DNA of 64,000 nt from Streptomyces armeniacus (GTDB taxonomy: Bacteria > Actinomycetota > Actinomycetes > Streptomycetales > Streptomycetaceae). The notes beneath the pieces were generated by a model that searched no databases, was not told the DNA's origin, and saw only the letters and a list, made by a program, of their open reading frames with translations. The position numbers and the translations under genes were made by a program. Positions 52,288 through 61,918 of the stretch are shown here, piece by piece; position 1 is the stretch's first letter, and each line of letters begins with the position of its first letter. The stretch spans positions 6,446,287-6,510,286 of the forward strand of contig NZ_CP031320.1 in the NCBI RefSeq assembly GCF_003355155.1, read 5' to 3'.

Positions 52288-53591
52288 GCGCCCTGGCCTC
52301 TGCGGTACGGCTTGCCGATGGTTTTCGGCACGCGTAGCCGCTGTGCGGCGAGGGACAGCACGAGCAGGGTGGTGATGTACGGGCTGGCCTCGACCAGTTC
52401 GAGCGGCACGGTGTCGGTGAGGGCGTACCAGGCCGCGGTCAGCACCGCGACAACCATGGCGACCGCGGCCGCCGTACGGGCCCCGCGCCGGTACTTCCAC
52501 ACCGCGTACCCGGCCAGCAGCAGCGCCGCAACGAGCAGCAGCGCGTGGATGGTCGGGCCGCCGCCGCGCAGCTGCGAGCCGTCCATGAAGCCGAACAGGC
52601 CCGCGCCCATGGCGACTCCGCCCGGCCGCCAGTTGCCGAAGATCATGGTGGCGAGGCCGACGTAGCCGCGGCCGCCGGTCTGGTTCTCCTGGTAGTGGTG
52701 CACGTACACCGCGAGGAACGCGCCGCCGAGCCCGGCGAGTGCGCCGGAGGTGATGACGGCGGCGTACTTGTACTTGTAGACGTTGACGCCCAGCGACTCG
52801 GCGGCGACCGGGCTTTCCCCGCAGGACCGCAGCCGCAGCCCGAACGGCGAGCGCCACAGCACGAAGAACGTGCCGACGAACAGCAGCACGGCCAGCAGCG
52901 TCACCCACGACACGTTGTCGCACCCGGCGCGCAGGATGCCCGCGGTGTCCGAGATCAGGAACCACTCGTGTTTCTCGATGGACGCCAGCCAGTCGGCCAG
53001 TCCGGGCACCGTGAACGTCGGCAGATCGTCGATCGGCGGCGACTGCTTGTCGTTGCCGCCCTGCGACGCGGCCTCGCTGCCCGGCGCGCCGAACCACAGC
53101 TTGGCGAGGAACTGGACCATGCCCAGCGCCAGGATGTTGACGGCGACACCGGACACGATGTGGTCCACACCGAAGGTGACGGTCGCGATGGCGTGGACGA
53201 GCCCGCCGAGCGCGCCGCCGAGGATGCCCGCGCCGACCGCGGCCCACGGCCCGTACTGCCAGCCGATCCAGCCGGCGGCGAAGGTGCCGAGCATCATCAT
53301 GCCTTCGAGGCCGATGTTGATGATGCCCGCGCGTTCGGACCAGAGGCCGCCCAGGCCGGCCAGCCCGATGGGCACGGCCCAGCCCAGCGCGGCGCTGTAC
53401 TGCCCGAAGCTGGTCAGGTCGTTGACGTCGGTGATGGCGCGCAGCGCGGACAGGAAGACCAGCCCGCCGGCGATGATCAGCAGCACCATCGGGTACGAGA
53501 GCTTCCGCCGCCCGGAACCGCCGGTGCCGGGCTTGTCCTTGCCTGCGCTGCTCAGCGAACTCTGGATCCTGGCAGTGATGTTCGTGCTCAT
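52284..53591 (-). CDS. Nucleoside ABC transporter permease 2 (BmpA-type system)
   Basis: A 435-residue inner-membrane permease of the RbsC-like family found in nucleoside importers (YufQ/NupQ/RnsD type). About ten helices are visible. The conserved stretch GLWSERAGIINIGLEGMMMLG and DHIVSGVAVNILALG precede the coupling-loop sequence ESLGVNVYKYKYAAVITSGALAG. A hydrophilic loop of about 50 residues (EAASQGGNDKQS onward) projects outward. ATGA overlaps at both ends link it to permease 1 and cdd. Confidence 0.93.
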   Translation of the reverse strand: MSTNITARIQSSLSSAGKDKPGTGGSGRRKLSYPMVLLIIAGGLVFLSALRAITDVNDLTSFGQYSAALGWAVPIGLAGLGGLWSERAGIINIGLEGMMMLGTFAAGWIGWQYGPWAAVGAGILGGALGGLVHAIATVTFGVDHIVSGVAVNILALGMVQFLAKLWFGAPGSEAASQGGNDKQSPPIDDLPTFTVPGLADWLASIEKHEWFLISDTAGILRAGCDNVSWVTLLAVLLFVGTFFVLWRSPFGLRLRSCGESPVAAESLGVNVYKYKYAAVITSGALAGLGGAFLAVYVHHYQENQTGGRGYVGLATMIFGNWRPGGVAMGAGLFGFMDGSQLRGGGPTIHALLLVAALLLAGYAVWKYRRGARTAAAVAMVVAVLTAAWYALTDTVPLELVEASPYITTLLVLSLAAQRLRVPKTIGKPYRRGQGA

Positions 53592-54700
53592 GCGGACACC
53601 CCCGCCTTGTCGTTCGTGCCGTTGTCCCGTGCCTGCGCGGCGAGTTCCTCGCCGACCCTGCGCTGCTGCAGGCGGAGGCCGTAGCGCCGTACGAGTTCGT
53701 AGGCGATGACGACGCACAGCACGATGACGCCCTTCATCACCTCGATGATCTCCTGGGCGTAGCCCTCCAGTTCGAGCTGGCTGCCGGTCCGGTCCAGGAA
53801 GCCCCAGAGGAGCGCGGCGAAGGCCATGCCGAGGGCGTGGTTGCGGCCGAGCAGCGCGAGCGCAATGCCGGTGAAGCCGATGCCGGTGGGGAAGTCGTTG
53901 CCGTAGTTGTACGACTCGCCCAGCAGCGTCGGCATGCCGACCAGCCCGGCGGCCGCGCCGGACAGCACCATCGAGGTGAGCACCATGCGCTTGACGCTGA
54001 CGCCGCTCGCCTCCGCCGCGGACTCGGACCGGCCGACGGCGCGCAGGTCGAAGCCGAAGCGGGTGCGGTTGATCACGAACCAGTAGACGGCGCCGACGAG
54101 CACGGCGACGACGATGAAGCCGCCGACCGGGTCCGGGTTGGTCGGGAACGTGAAGAAGTGGCTGGACTCCGGGATGTTCGGGGTGTGGAAGAGGTTGCCG
54201 TCCTTCTCCGCGAGCCGGCCTTCCTGCAGGAAGTACCCGATGAGGGAGCCCGCGGTGAAGTTCAGCATGATCGTGGTGATGACCTCGCTGACCCCGCGGG
54301 TGGTCTTCAGCACGCCGGCGATGCCGGACCAGATCGCGCCGACCGCCATCGCGACGATGATGATCACCGGGATCTGGAGGAAGCCGGGCAGCGTGAGCGC
54401 CCCGCCGACGACGGCGGCGAAGAACGCGGCGATGCGGTACTGCCCGTCGACCCCGATGTTGAAGAGGTTCATCCGGAAGCCGATGGCCACGGCCAGCGCC
54501 GAAAGGTAGTACGGGACGGCCTTGTTGATGATCCAGACCTGGCTGTCGCTCTTGGACCCGAACTCGATCATCACCTGGTAGGCGCGGAACGGGTCCTCGC
54601 CCGTGGCCGCGATGATCAGCGAGGTGATGACGAGCGCGGTGACGACGGCCAGCAGCGGCGCCGCGGCGGCGAGGATCAGCCTGTTCCTGTCGAACTTCAC
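53588..54700 (-). CDS. Nucleoside ABC transporter permease 1 (BmpA-type system)
   Basis: A 370-residue permease partner (YufP/NupP/RnsC type). It has the N-terminal helix with AAAAPLLAVVTALVITSLIIA, the family sequence AVAIGFRMNLFNIGVDGQYRIAA, SEVITTIMLNFTAG and the coupling region SAAEASGVSVKRMVLTSMVLSG. Eight to ten helices are predicted. The ATG at 54700 overlaps the stop of the ATPase gene (ATGA-type), and its own stop overlaps permease 2. Substrates should be ribonucleosides and deoxyribonucleosides, given the downstream salvage enzymes. Confidence 0.93.
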   Translation of the reverse strand: MKFDRNRLILAAAAPLLAVVTALVITSLIIAATGEDPFRAYQVMIEFGSKSDSQVWIINKAVPYYLSALAVAIGFRMNLFNIGVDGQYRIAAFFAAVVGGALTLPGFLQIPVIIIVAMAVGAIWSGIAGVLKTTRGVSEVITTIMLNFTAGSLIGYFLQEGRLAEKDGNLFHTPNIPESSHFFTFPTNPDPVGGFIVVAVLVGAVYWFVINRTRFGFDLRAVGRSESAAEASGVSVKRMVLTSMVLSGAAAGLVGMPTLLGESYNYGNDFPTGIGFTGIALALLGRNHALGMAFAALLWGFLDRTGSQLELEGYAQEIIEVMKGVIVLCVVIAYELVRRYGLRLQQRRVGEELAAQARDNGTNDKAGVSA

Positions 54701-56364
54701 TGCCGGTCCCCTCCCCCGCCCTCGCCGCGTTCGCCGTCCTCCTGGTGCTCGCCGTCCTCGTGGTGTTCGAGGTGGCCGCTGGCGGCGCCGGTCATCGCGG
54801 AACCCAACTCCTCCGGGGTGATGGTGGCGGGATCCGCGTCCGCGACCAGCCGGCCGCGGTACATCACCCGCAGGGTGTCCGACAGGCCGATCAGCTCGTC
54901 CAGGTCCGCGGAGATCAGCAGCACCGCCAGCCCTTCGCGGCGCGCCTCGCGGATCTGGTCCCAGATCTGCGCCTGCGCGCCGACGTCGACGCCCCGGGTG
55001 GGGTGCGCGGCGATCAGCAGCTTCGGGTGGTGGCTCATCTCGCGGCCGACGATCAGCTTCTGCTGGTTGCCGCCGGACAGGCTGGCCGCGGTGACCTCGA
55101 TGCCGGGCGTACGGACGTCGTAGTCAGCGACGATCCGCTCGGTGTCCGTACGGGCCGCCTTGAGGTCCAGGACCTGGCCGCGGCTGTTCGGGGTCTCGGT
55201 GACGTGGCCGAGCATCCGGTTCTCCCACAGGGGGGCCTCCAGCAGCAGCCCGTGCCGGTGCCGGTCCTCCGGGATGTAGCCGATGCCGTCCTCGCGGCGC
55301 CTGCGGGTGCTGCGGTGCGAGATGTCCTCGCCGTCCAGCGTGACGGTGCCGCGGTCCGGGTCCCGCATGCCCATCACGGCCTCGACCAGCTCCGCCTGGC
55401 CGTTGCCCTCGACGCCCGCGACGCCCAGCACCTCGCCCTTGCGGATCACCAGCGAGATGCCGTCCAGCACCGTGCGTACGGCGCCGTCGGTGTCGGTGGC
55501 GGACAGGTGCAGGCCGTCGACGGTGAGCATCGGGGTGTCCGTGACCGTCGACTCGCGGGTCTCGGGCGAGGGCAGCTCGCTGCCCACCATGAGCTCCGCG
55601 AGCTGCTTCGGCGTGGTCTCGGAGGGGTGCACGGACGCGACGGTCGTACCGCGCCGTATGACGGTGATGTCGTCGGCGACGGACAGCACCTCGCCCAGCT
55701 TGTGCGAGATGAAGATGACGGTCAGCCCCTCCGCCTTGAGCTCGCGGAGGTTGTCGAAGAGCGCCTCGACCTCCTGCGGCACGAGCACGGCGGTGGGCTC
55801 GTCGAGGATGAGCGTACGGGCGCCGCGGTAGAGGACCTTGAGGATCTCGACGCGCTGCCGGTCGGCGACGCCGAGGTCCTCGACGAGCACCTCCGGGCGT
55901 ACGGCCAGGCCGTACGCGTCGGACAGCTCCTTGATCTTCTTACGGGCGCCGCCGCCGATGCCGTACAGCTTCTCGGCGCCGAGGACGACGTTCTCCTGCA
56001 CCGTGAGGTTGTCGGCGAGCATGAAGTGCTGGTGCACCATGCCGATGCCGCGGGCGATGGCGTCGGCGGGACTGCCGAACGCCACCTTGTCGCCGTCCAG
56101 CACGATGGTGCCCTCGTCCGGCTGCTGCATGCCGTAGAGGATCTTCATGAGGGTCGACTTGCCGGCGCCGTTCTCACCGACGAGCGCGTGCACGGTGCCG
56201 CGCCGCACGGTGATGTCGATGTCGTGGTTGGCGACGACGCCCGGGAACCGTTTGGTGATGCCGTGGAGTTCGACGGCCGCCGCGCTGCCGCCGCCGGCCC
56301 CTGCGGCGCCGGCGGCGCCGGCTGCCGGCGAACCGCCTGTCGGCGGGCTGCTGCTGGAAGTGAT
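54697..56364 (-). CDS. Nucleoside ABC transporter ATPase (tandem ABC domains), unusual start
   Basis: About 555 residues with two ABC cassettes (NupO/YufO/RnsB type). The first has Walker A GENGAGKS and Walker B TLILDEPTA; the second has the degenerate ATP site of the family (GVEGNGQAELVEAV), with SLSGGNQQKLIVGRE and AAHPTRGVDVGA. The conserved protein seems to begin at ITSSSSPP, where the codon is ATC (56364), 8 nt after GAGGAG; no ATG, GTG or TTG is available there. An in-frame ATG at 56427 lies inside a perfect hairpin and would add 21 residues. The C-terminus is rich in His, Glu, Asp and Gly. Confidence 0.88.
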   Translation of the reverse strand: MTSSSSPPTGGSPAAGAAGAAGAGGGSAAAVELHGITKRFPGVVANHDIDITVRRGTVHALVGENGAGKSTLMKILYGMQQPDEGTIVLDGDKVAFGSPADAIARGIGMVHQHFMLADNLTVQENVVLGAEKLYGIGGGARKKIKELSDAYGLAVRPEVLVEDLGVADRQRVEILKVLYRGARTLILDEPTAVLVPQEVEALFDNLRELKAEGLTVIFISHKLGEVLSVADDITVIRRGTTVASVHPSETTPKQLAELMVGSELPSPETRESTVTDTPMLTVDGLHLSATDTDGAVRTVLDGISLVIRKGEVLGVAGVEGNGQAELVEAVMGMRDPDRGTVTLDGEDISHRSTRRRREDGIGYIPEDRHRHGLLLEAPLWENRMLGHVTETPNSRGQVLDLKAARTDTERIVADYDVRTPGIEVTAASLSGGNQQKLIVGREMSHHPKLLIAAHPTRGVDVGAQAQIWDQIREARREGLAVLLISADLDELIGLSDTLRVMYRGRLVADADPATITPEELGSAMTGAASGHLEHHEDGEHQEDGERGEGGGGDRQ

Positions 56365-56372
56365 GACGCACT

Positions 56373-56437
56373 CTCCTCGGGGATGAAGGAGCGGGTCGGC
56401 CTGGGACCGGCCGACCCGCTCCTTCATCCCCGAGGAG
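56373..56437 (-). promoter_or_regulatory. Perfect 29-bp inverted repeat sequestering the ribosome-binding site
   Basis: Bases 56373-56401 pair without mismatch with 56409-56437 around a 7-nt loop. In the minus-strand transcript the last six bases of the 3' arm are GAGGAG, the Shine-Dalgarno sequence of the ABC ATPase gene, paired with CTCCTC at the 5' base of the stem. A TATAAG hexamer (56451-56446) upstream would start transcription close to the hairpin. It could be a translational switch, an RNase III target, a terminator or the intercistronic hairpin of an ancestral longer operon. Confidence 0.8.
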
Positions 56438-56445
56438 CGCTGTCC

Positions 56446-56451
56446 CTTATA
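56446..56451 (-). promoter_or_regulatory. Candidate -10 box of the nucleoside operon
   Basis: TATAAG on the minus strand, about 9 nt before the hairpin. No good -35 box is seen at 16-18 nt. The position implies that the mRNA leader is almost entirely the hairpin. Confidence 0.35.
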
Positions 56452-56546
56452 ACCAACTGACGCGTCCGCCGAGAGCGTGGGTGCAGACTACTGGTAGCCA
56501 GACCCATCCCCCCGCACACCCCGCCGCGCGGAGCCGAGGAGCCTGT

Positions 56547-57451
<905 letters not shown>

Positions 57452-57455
<4 letters not shown>

Positions 57456-58330
57456 CCGCCCGCACGGCCTCCACCGCCCCCGCCGCCGCCACCACGGGTA
57501 CGACTTCCGCCCTGCACGTCGCGGACGTCACCGTCCGCTTCGCCGGCCTGGTGGCCCTGGACGGCGTCGGTTTCACCGTCGCGCCCGGCAGCATCCACGC
57601 GCTCATCGGCCCCAACGGCGCCGGCAAGTCCACCTGCTTCAACGTGCTGTCCGGCGTGTGCCGCCCCGCCCGCGGCACCGTGCGCTTCGGGGACGCCGAA
57701 CTGACCCGGCTGGCGCCGCACCGCATCGCCGCACTCGGCGTCGCCCGCACCTTCCAGAACATCGTGATGACCAGGGGCACCGTCGCCGACAACCTGATGC
57801 TCGGCAGGCACGGCCTGTCCCGCGCGGGCTTCGCCGCGACCGCGCTGCGTCTGCCGCATGCCGTACGGGAGCAGCACGCCCAGCTGGAACGCGTACGGGA
57901 GATCGCCGAACTCACCGCCCTCGACGGGCTGTTCGACACCCCCGTCGAGCTGCTGTCGTACGGCGACCGGAAGCGCGTGGAGCTGGCGCGGGCGCTTTGC
58001 CTGGAGCCGCGGCTCCTGCTGCTGGACGAGCCGGTCGCGGGCATGAACGCGGCCGAGCGCGCCCGTACGGCCGCCACCGTCCGCTCCCTGCGCGAACGGC
58101 TCGGGCTGTCCGTCCTGCTGGTGGAGCACGACATGGGCCTGGTCATGAGGCTCGCCGACGAGGTGACCGTCCTGGACTTCGGCCGCCGGATCGCTGGCGG
58201 CACCCCGTACGAGGTCCGGCAGGACCCCGAGGTCCGCCGCGCGTATCTGGGGTCCTCGGGCGCGGTGGAGGACACGTCGGGCGAGGCCGAGGACCTGGAG
58301 TCCCCCGGCGGATCGGAGCGTTCCGTATGA
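57452..58330 (+). CDS. livG: Branched-chain amino-acid type ABC transporter ATPase (LivG)
   Basis: A 292-residue LivG-class ATPase: Walker A IGPNGAGKS, the LivG-specific GVARTFQNIVMTRGTVADNLM, signature LLSYGDRKRVELARALC and Walker B LLLLDEPVAGMN. The signature has SYGDRK, a usual LivG variant. A 25-residue Ala/Thr-rich leader precedes the domain. Its ATG overlaps the livF stop and its stop overlaps the livH start (ATGA in both cases), so translation is coupled. Confidence 0.92.
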
Positions 58331-59217
58331 ACACGGCGATCGGCATCGTCCTGAACGGCCTCGCCCTCGGCTCGGTCTACGCCCTGGTGGCACTCGGCTT
58401 CGTGATCATCTTCAAGGCGTCCGGGGTCATGAACTTCGCCCACGGCTCGCTGCTCCTCCTCGGCGGCTACCTCATCGCCGTCCTCCACGAACGCGTCGGC
58501 TTCGCCGCCGCCCTCGCGCTCGCCGTCCTCGCGACCGCCCTCGTGGCCGGCGCCGTCGACCGGGTACTGCTGCGCCGTCTCGATCCGAACGCCGCCCACG
58601 TCCTGACGATCCTCACCATCGGCGTCGACATCCTCCTGATGACGGACCTGATGCGGCGCGTGGGCGGCGATCTGCTGCCGCTGGGCGATCCGTGGGGCGA
58701 CGCGGTGACCACGTTCGGCGGGATCACCGTGGCGCAGAGCCGTATCGCCTCGATCCTCGTGTCGCTGGTGGTCATCGGCGCGATCTTCGCCGTCTTCCGC
58801 TTCACCCCCTGGGGCCTGTCCCTGCGGGCCGCGGCCGAGGACCGGGAGGCGGCGGCGCTGATGGGCGTGCGGCTGGCGCGCGTACGCACCCTCGCCTGGT
58901 GTCTGGCGGGCGCGCTGGCCGCGCTCGCCGCCGTCTTCCTGGTGGCGTTCCCGTCGCCGGGGCTGGAGCGTACGACCGGGCAGATCGCGCTGAAGGCATT
59001 CCCGGCGGCGATCCTCGGCGGGATGACGTCACCGCTCGGCGCGCTGCTCGGCAGCCTGCTGATCGGGGTCACGGAGGCGCTGGTCGCAGGCTACGAGTCC
59101 GAACTGAGCGCGCTGGGCGGGGGCTTCGGCGATGTCGCACCGTACGCCGTGATGGTGCTGGTCCTGCTGGTGCGGCCGAACGGGCTGCTGGGTGCGAAGG
59201 AGTCTGTACGTGTCTGA
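58327..59217 (+). CDS. livH: Branched-chain amino-acid type ABC transporter permease (LivH)
   Basis: A 296-residue permease with about eight helices. LNGLALGSVYALVALGFVIIFK and SGVMNFAHGSLLLLGGY are the LivH opening motifs; FTPWGLSLRAAAEDREAAALMGV forms the ATPase-coupling region, and FPAAILGGMTSPLGALLGSLLIG the conserved penultimate helix. ATG at 58327 overlaps the livG stop; the livM GTG lies inside its last codons. Confidence 0.93.
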   Translation: MNTAIGIVLNGLALGSVYALVALGFVIIFKASGVMNFAHGSLLLLGGYLIAVLHERVGFAAALALAVLATALVAGAVDRVLLRRLDPNAAHVLTILTIGVDILLMTDLMRRVGGDLLPLGDPWGDAVTTFGGITVAQSRIASILVSLVVIGAIFAVFRFTPWGLSLRAAAEDREAAALMGVRLARVRTLAWCLAGALAALAAVFLVAFPSPGLERTTGQIALKAFPAAILGGMTSPLGALLGSLLIGVTEALVAGYESELSALGGGFGDVAPYAVMVLVLLVRPNGLLGAKESVRV

Positions 59218-60511
59218 CGACACCACCGCGGACGACACCACCGCGACCACCGCGGACGACACCGCCGCGGGCGAGCGGGCCGTACGGGCTGAACCGGCTG
59301 AACGGGCCGCAGGAGCCGAACGGGCCGAACGGGCCGGTGGCGTGGCACCACGGGTCTCCGACCGCACCCTCCGCACCGCCGGAGCCATCGGAGGCATCGC
59401 CCTCCTCTGCGCCCTCCCCTTCTACCTCGACGCCTTCTGGCTGCAGGTCGGCCTCTTCTCCATGGCTGCCGCCATCGGCGCCATCGGCCTCAACCTCCTC
59501 ACCGGCACCACCGGTCAGCTCTCCCTCGGCCACGCCTTCTTCCTCGCCGTCGGCGCGTACGGCTACGTGTGGCTGGCGGGCGAACCGGGCCCCGGCCTGC
59601 CGCCGCTGCTCGCGATGGTCCTCGCGGTGCTGCTGGCGGGCGCGGCCGGCGGGCTGTTCAGCCCGATCGCGGGCCGCCTGCGCGGGGTCTACCTCGGGGT
59701 GGCCACCCTCGCGCTGGTGTTCCTCGGGCACCACGTGATGGTCAACGCCGAGTCCGTCACCGGCGGCTTCAACGGCCGTTCCGTGCCGCCCCTCGAGATC
59801 GGCGGCTTCACCTTCACCTCCGCCGACCCGGAACTCACCGTGCTGGGCGTCCCGTTCGGGGCCGAGGAACGCCTCTGGTACGTGGGGCTGGTCCTGCTCG
59901 CGCTCGTCCTGTTCACCGCCCGTAACCTGCTGCACGGACGGCAGGGACGCGCGCTGGCCGCCGTACGGGACAGCGAGGTGGCCGCGGCGGTGCTGGGCGT
60001 GCCGGTGGCGCGCTACCGTTCGGCGGCGTTCGTGGTGTCCTCCATGTACGCGGGGCTGGCCGGTGTGCTGCTCGCGCTCGCGTTCCGCGGCATCGTGCCC
60101 GACCACTTCGGGCTCGCGCTGTCCATCGACTACCTCGTCATGATCGTCCTCGGCGGGCTGGGCTCCGCGGCCGGCGCCACCGCCGGAGCGGTCTTCGTCA
60201 CCGCGCTGCCGCTGCTGATGGCGCGCTACGCCGACCAGTTGCCCCTCGTCGCTCCCGCGGGCGCTGCCGGGCACCCGGTGGGTCCCACCGACGCGGCGCG
60301 CTACCTGTACGGCGCCGCGGTCATCCTCGTACTCCTCTACGCGCCCGGCGGGCTGAGCGGCCTCTTCCGGCGGCACCACGGGCGCGCCCGCGCCCGCCCC
60401 CGCCCCCGTACGGCCTCCGCCGTTCCCCGCGTACGGCGTGCCGCCGCGCCCGACCCGGCCCGGGACCGGGCCCCTGTCCCCGCCACCGAGCCCAAGGAGC
60501 AGACCTCGTGA
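59210..60511 (+). CDS. livM: Branched-chain amino-acid type ABC transporter permease (LivM)
   Basis: A 433-residue permease with eight to nine helices, an N-terminal hydrophilic extension of about 55 residues and a basic Pro/Arg/Ala tail of about 50. Family marks are AIGAIGLNLLTGTTGQLSLGHA, GVYLGVATLAL, GRALAAVRDSEVAAAVLGV and DYLVMIVLGGLGSAAGATAG. The GTG at 59210 follows GAAGGAG by 7 nt and overlaps the livH end; its stop overlaps the GTG of the binding-protein gene. Confidence 0.92.
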   Translation: MSDDTTADDTTATTADDTAAGERAVRAEPAERAAGAERAERAGGVAPRVSDRTLRTAGAIGGIALLCALPFYLDAFWLQVGLFSMAAAIGAIGLNLLTGTTGQLSLGHAFFLAVGAYGYVWLAGEPGPGLPPLLAMVLAVLLAGAAGGLFSPIAGRLRGVYLGVATLALVFLGHHVMVNAESVTGGFNGRSVPPLEIGGFTFTSADPELTVLGVPFGAEERLWYVGLVLLALVLFTARNLLHGRQGRALAAVRDSEVAAAVLGVPVARYRSAAFVVSSMYAGLAGVLLALAFRGIVPDHFGLALSIDYLVMIVLGGLGSAAGATAGAVFVTALPLLMARYADQLPLVAPAGAAGHPVGPTDAARYLYGAAVILVLLYAPGGLSGLFRRHHGRARARPRPRTASAVPRVRRAAAPDPARDRAPVPATEPKEQTS

Positions 60512-61857
60512 ACCGCACCCGCCGCACCGGCCGTACGAGCCGCACCGGCCCCCGCGCCCGTACGGTGCCCCGCGCCCGTACGAGCCGCACCGGCCCCCGC
60601 GCCAGACGCACGACCGCGGCCGTCGCCGCCCTGGCCGTCCTCGCCCTCCTCGGCAGCGGTTGCAGCACCAAGTCGGGGGAGTCCTCCGGGAGTACGGACG
60701 ACAAGGGCGTCAAGACCGGCCCCGGCGTCACCGACAAGATCGTGAAGCTGGGCGCGCTCACCGACCTCAGCGGCCCGTACGCCACCCTCGGCAAGAGCAT
60801 CGTGCAGGCGCAGAAGATGTGGGCGGAGGAGTTCAACAAGGCGGGCGGGGTCTGCGGGCGCGACGTCGAGATCGTCGTCAAGGACCACGGCTACGACGTA
60901 CAGAAGGCCGTCTCCGCCTACACCCAGCTCTCCCCGGACATCGTCGCCGTGCCCCAGGTCATCGGCTCGCCCATGGTCGCCGCCCTCCTCGACGAGGTCG
61001 AACGCGACAAGATCCTCACCTTCCCGCAGGCCTGGTCCGCCTCCCTGCTCGGCAACGAGGCCGTCCAGGTGCTCGGCACCACGTACGACATCGACATGAT
61101 GAGCGCCGTGGACTTCCTCAAGCGGAGGCAGGGTCTCGGCAAGGGCGACAAGATCGGCCACGTCTACTTCGAGGGCGACTACGGCAGCAACGCCCTCGAA
61201 GGCTCCCGGCACGCCGCGCGCGAGGCCGGGGCGACCGTGGTGCCGAAGAAGATCAAGGCCACGGACACCGATATGTCGTCCCAGGTCACGGCGTTGCGCA
61301 GCGCGAAGGTCAAGGCCATCCTGATCAGCGCGGGCCCCACCCAGACCGCCTCGCTGGTCGGCGTCGCCGCCGCGCAGGGCCTGAAGGTCCCCGTCGTCAG
61401 CAGCGCCCCCGGCTACGCCCCGCAGCTGCTCAAGACCCCTGCGGCGAAGGCCCTGGAGAAGATGCTGTACATCGTCAGCGCCGCGCCCCCGGTCAGCTCG
61501 AAGCTGCCCGCCGTGAAGAAGATGGTCGCCGCGTACGAGAAGAAGTTCCCGGGGGAACTCGTCGACTCCGGCGTCCTCTCCGGCTACAACGCGGCCGTCC
61601 TCATGGGTCAGGACCTCCAGCAGGCCTGCGAGGCCAAGGACCTGACCCGGCAGGGCGTGGTCGACGCCCACCGCTCCCGCAACGCGGGCGACACCGGCCT
61701 CGGCACCCCCCAGGACTTTTCCGACGAGAACAGGCCCGCCAGCTACGCGGACTACATCATGCGCCCGAGCAGCAAGCACGTCGGCGGCGTCGTCCTGGTC
61801 GAGGACGCGCACGAGGTGCCGGGGGCACGGCAGTTCGTCGAGGACGGCGGCGAGTGA
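60508..61857 (+). CDS. livK: Branched-chain amino-acid type ABC substrate-binding lipoprotein
   Basis: A 449-residue lipoprotein with lipobox LGSGC (cysteine 52). The type I periplasmic-binding fold shows KIVKLGALTDLSGPYATLGK, VQAQKMWAEEFNKAGGVCGR, and HVYFEGDYGSNALEGSRHAA. The signal peptide is unusually long because of an Arg/Thr-rich n-region of 35 residues produced by a 27-bp duplication. The ligand may be leucine-type amino acids, but urea, amides or aromatic acids are also carried by this family. GTG at 60508 overlaps the livM stop. Confidence 0.9.
   Translation: MNRTRRTGRTSRTGPRARTVPRARTSRTGPRARRTTAAVAALAVLALLGSGCSTKSGESSGSTDDKGVKTGPGVTDKIVKLGALTDLSGPYATLGKSIVQAQKMWAEEFNKAGGVCGRDVEIVVKDHGYDVQKAVSAYTQLSPDIVAVPQVIGSPMVAALLDEVERDKILTFPQAWSASLLGNEAVQVLGTTYDIDMMSAVDFLKRRQGLGKGDKIGHVYFEGDYGSNALEGSRHAAREAGATVVPKKIKATDTDMSSQVTALRSAKVKAILISAGPTQTASLVGVAAAQGLKVPVVSSAPGYAPQLLKTPAAKALEKMLYIVSAAPPVSSKLPAVKKMVAAYEKKFPGELVDSGVLSGYNAAVLMGQDLQQACEAKDLTRQGVVDAHRSRNAGDTGLGTPQDFSDENRPASYADYIMRPSSKHVGGVVLVEDAHEVPGARQFVEDGGE
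60532..60603 (+). repeat. 27-bp direct duplication within the lipoprotein signal region
   Basis: Identical 27-mers at 60532-60558 and 60577-60603, beginning CGTACGAGCCGCACCGGC. They repeat the residues RTSRTGPRAR, lengthening the basic n-region. Length is a multiple of three, so the frame is kept. Confidence 0.85.
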
Positions 61858-61870
61858 CGGGCGCTCCGCT

Positions 61871-61918
61871 TGACCGCCGTGCGTGCGTATTGACGGCCGT
61901 GCCCGCGTACGGCGGTCA
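61871..61918. terminator. Bidirectional terminator between the lipoprotein and Sel1 genes
   Basis: TGACCGCCGT (61871-61880) pairs with ACGGCGGTCA (61909-61918), a perfect 10-bp stem around a 28-nt loop that has its own minor pairing. It includes the stop codon of the leftward Sel1 gene and serves both convergent transcripts. Confidence 0.6.
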
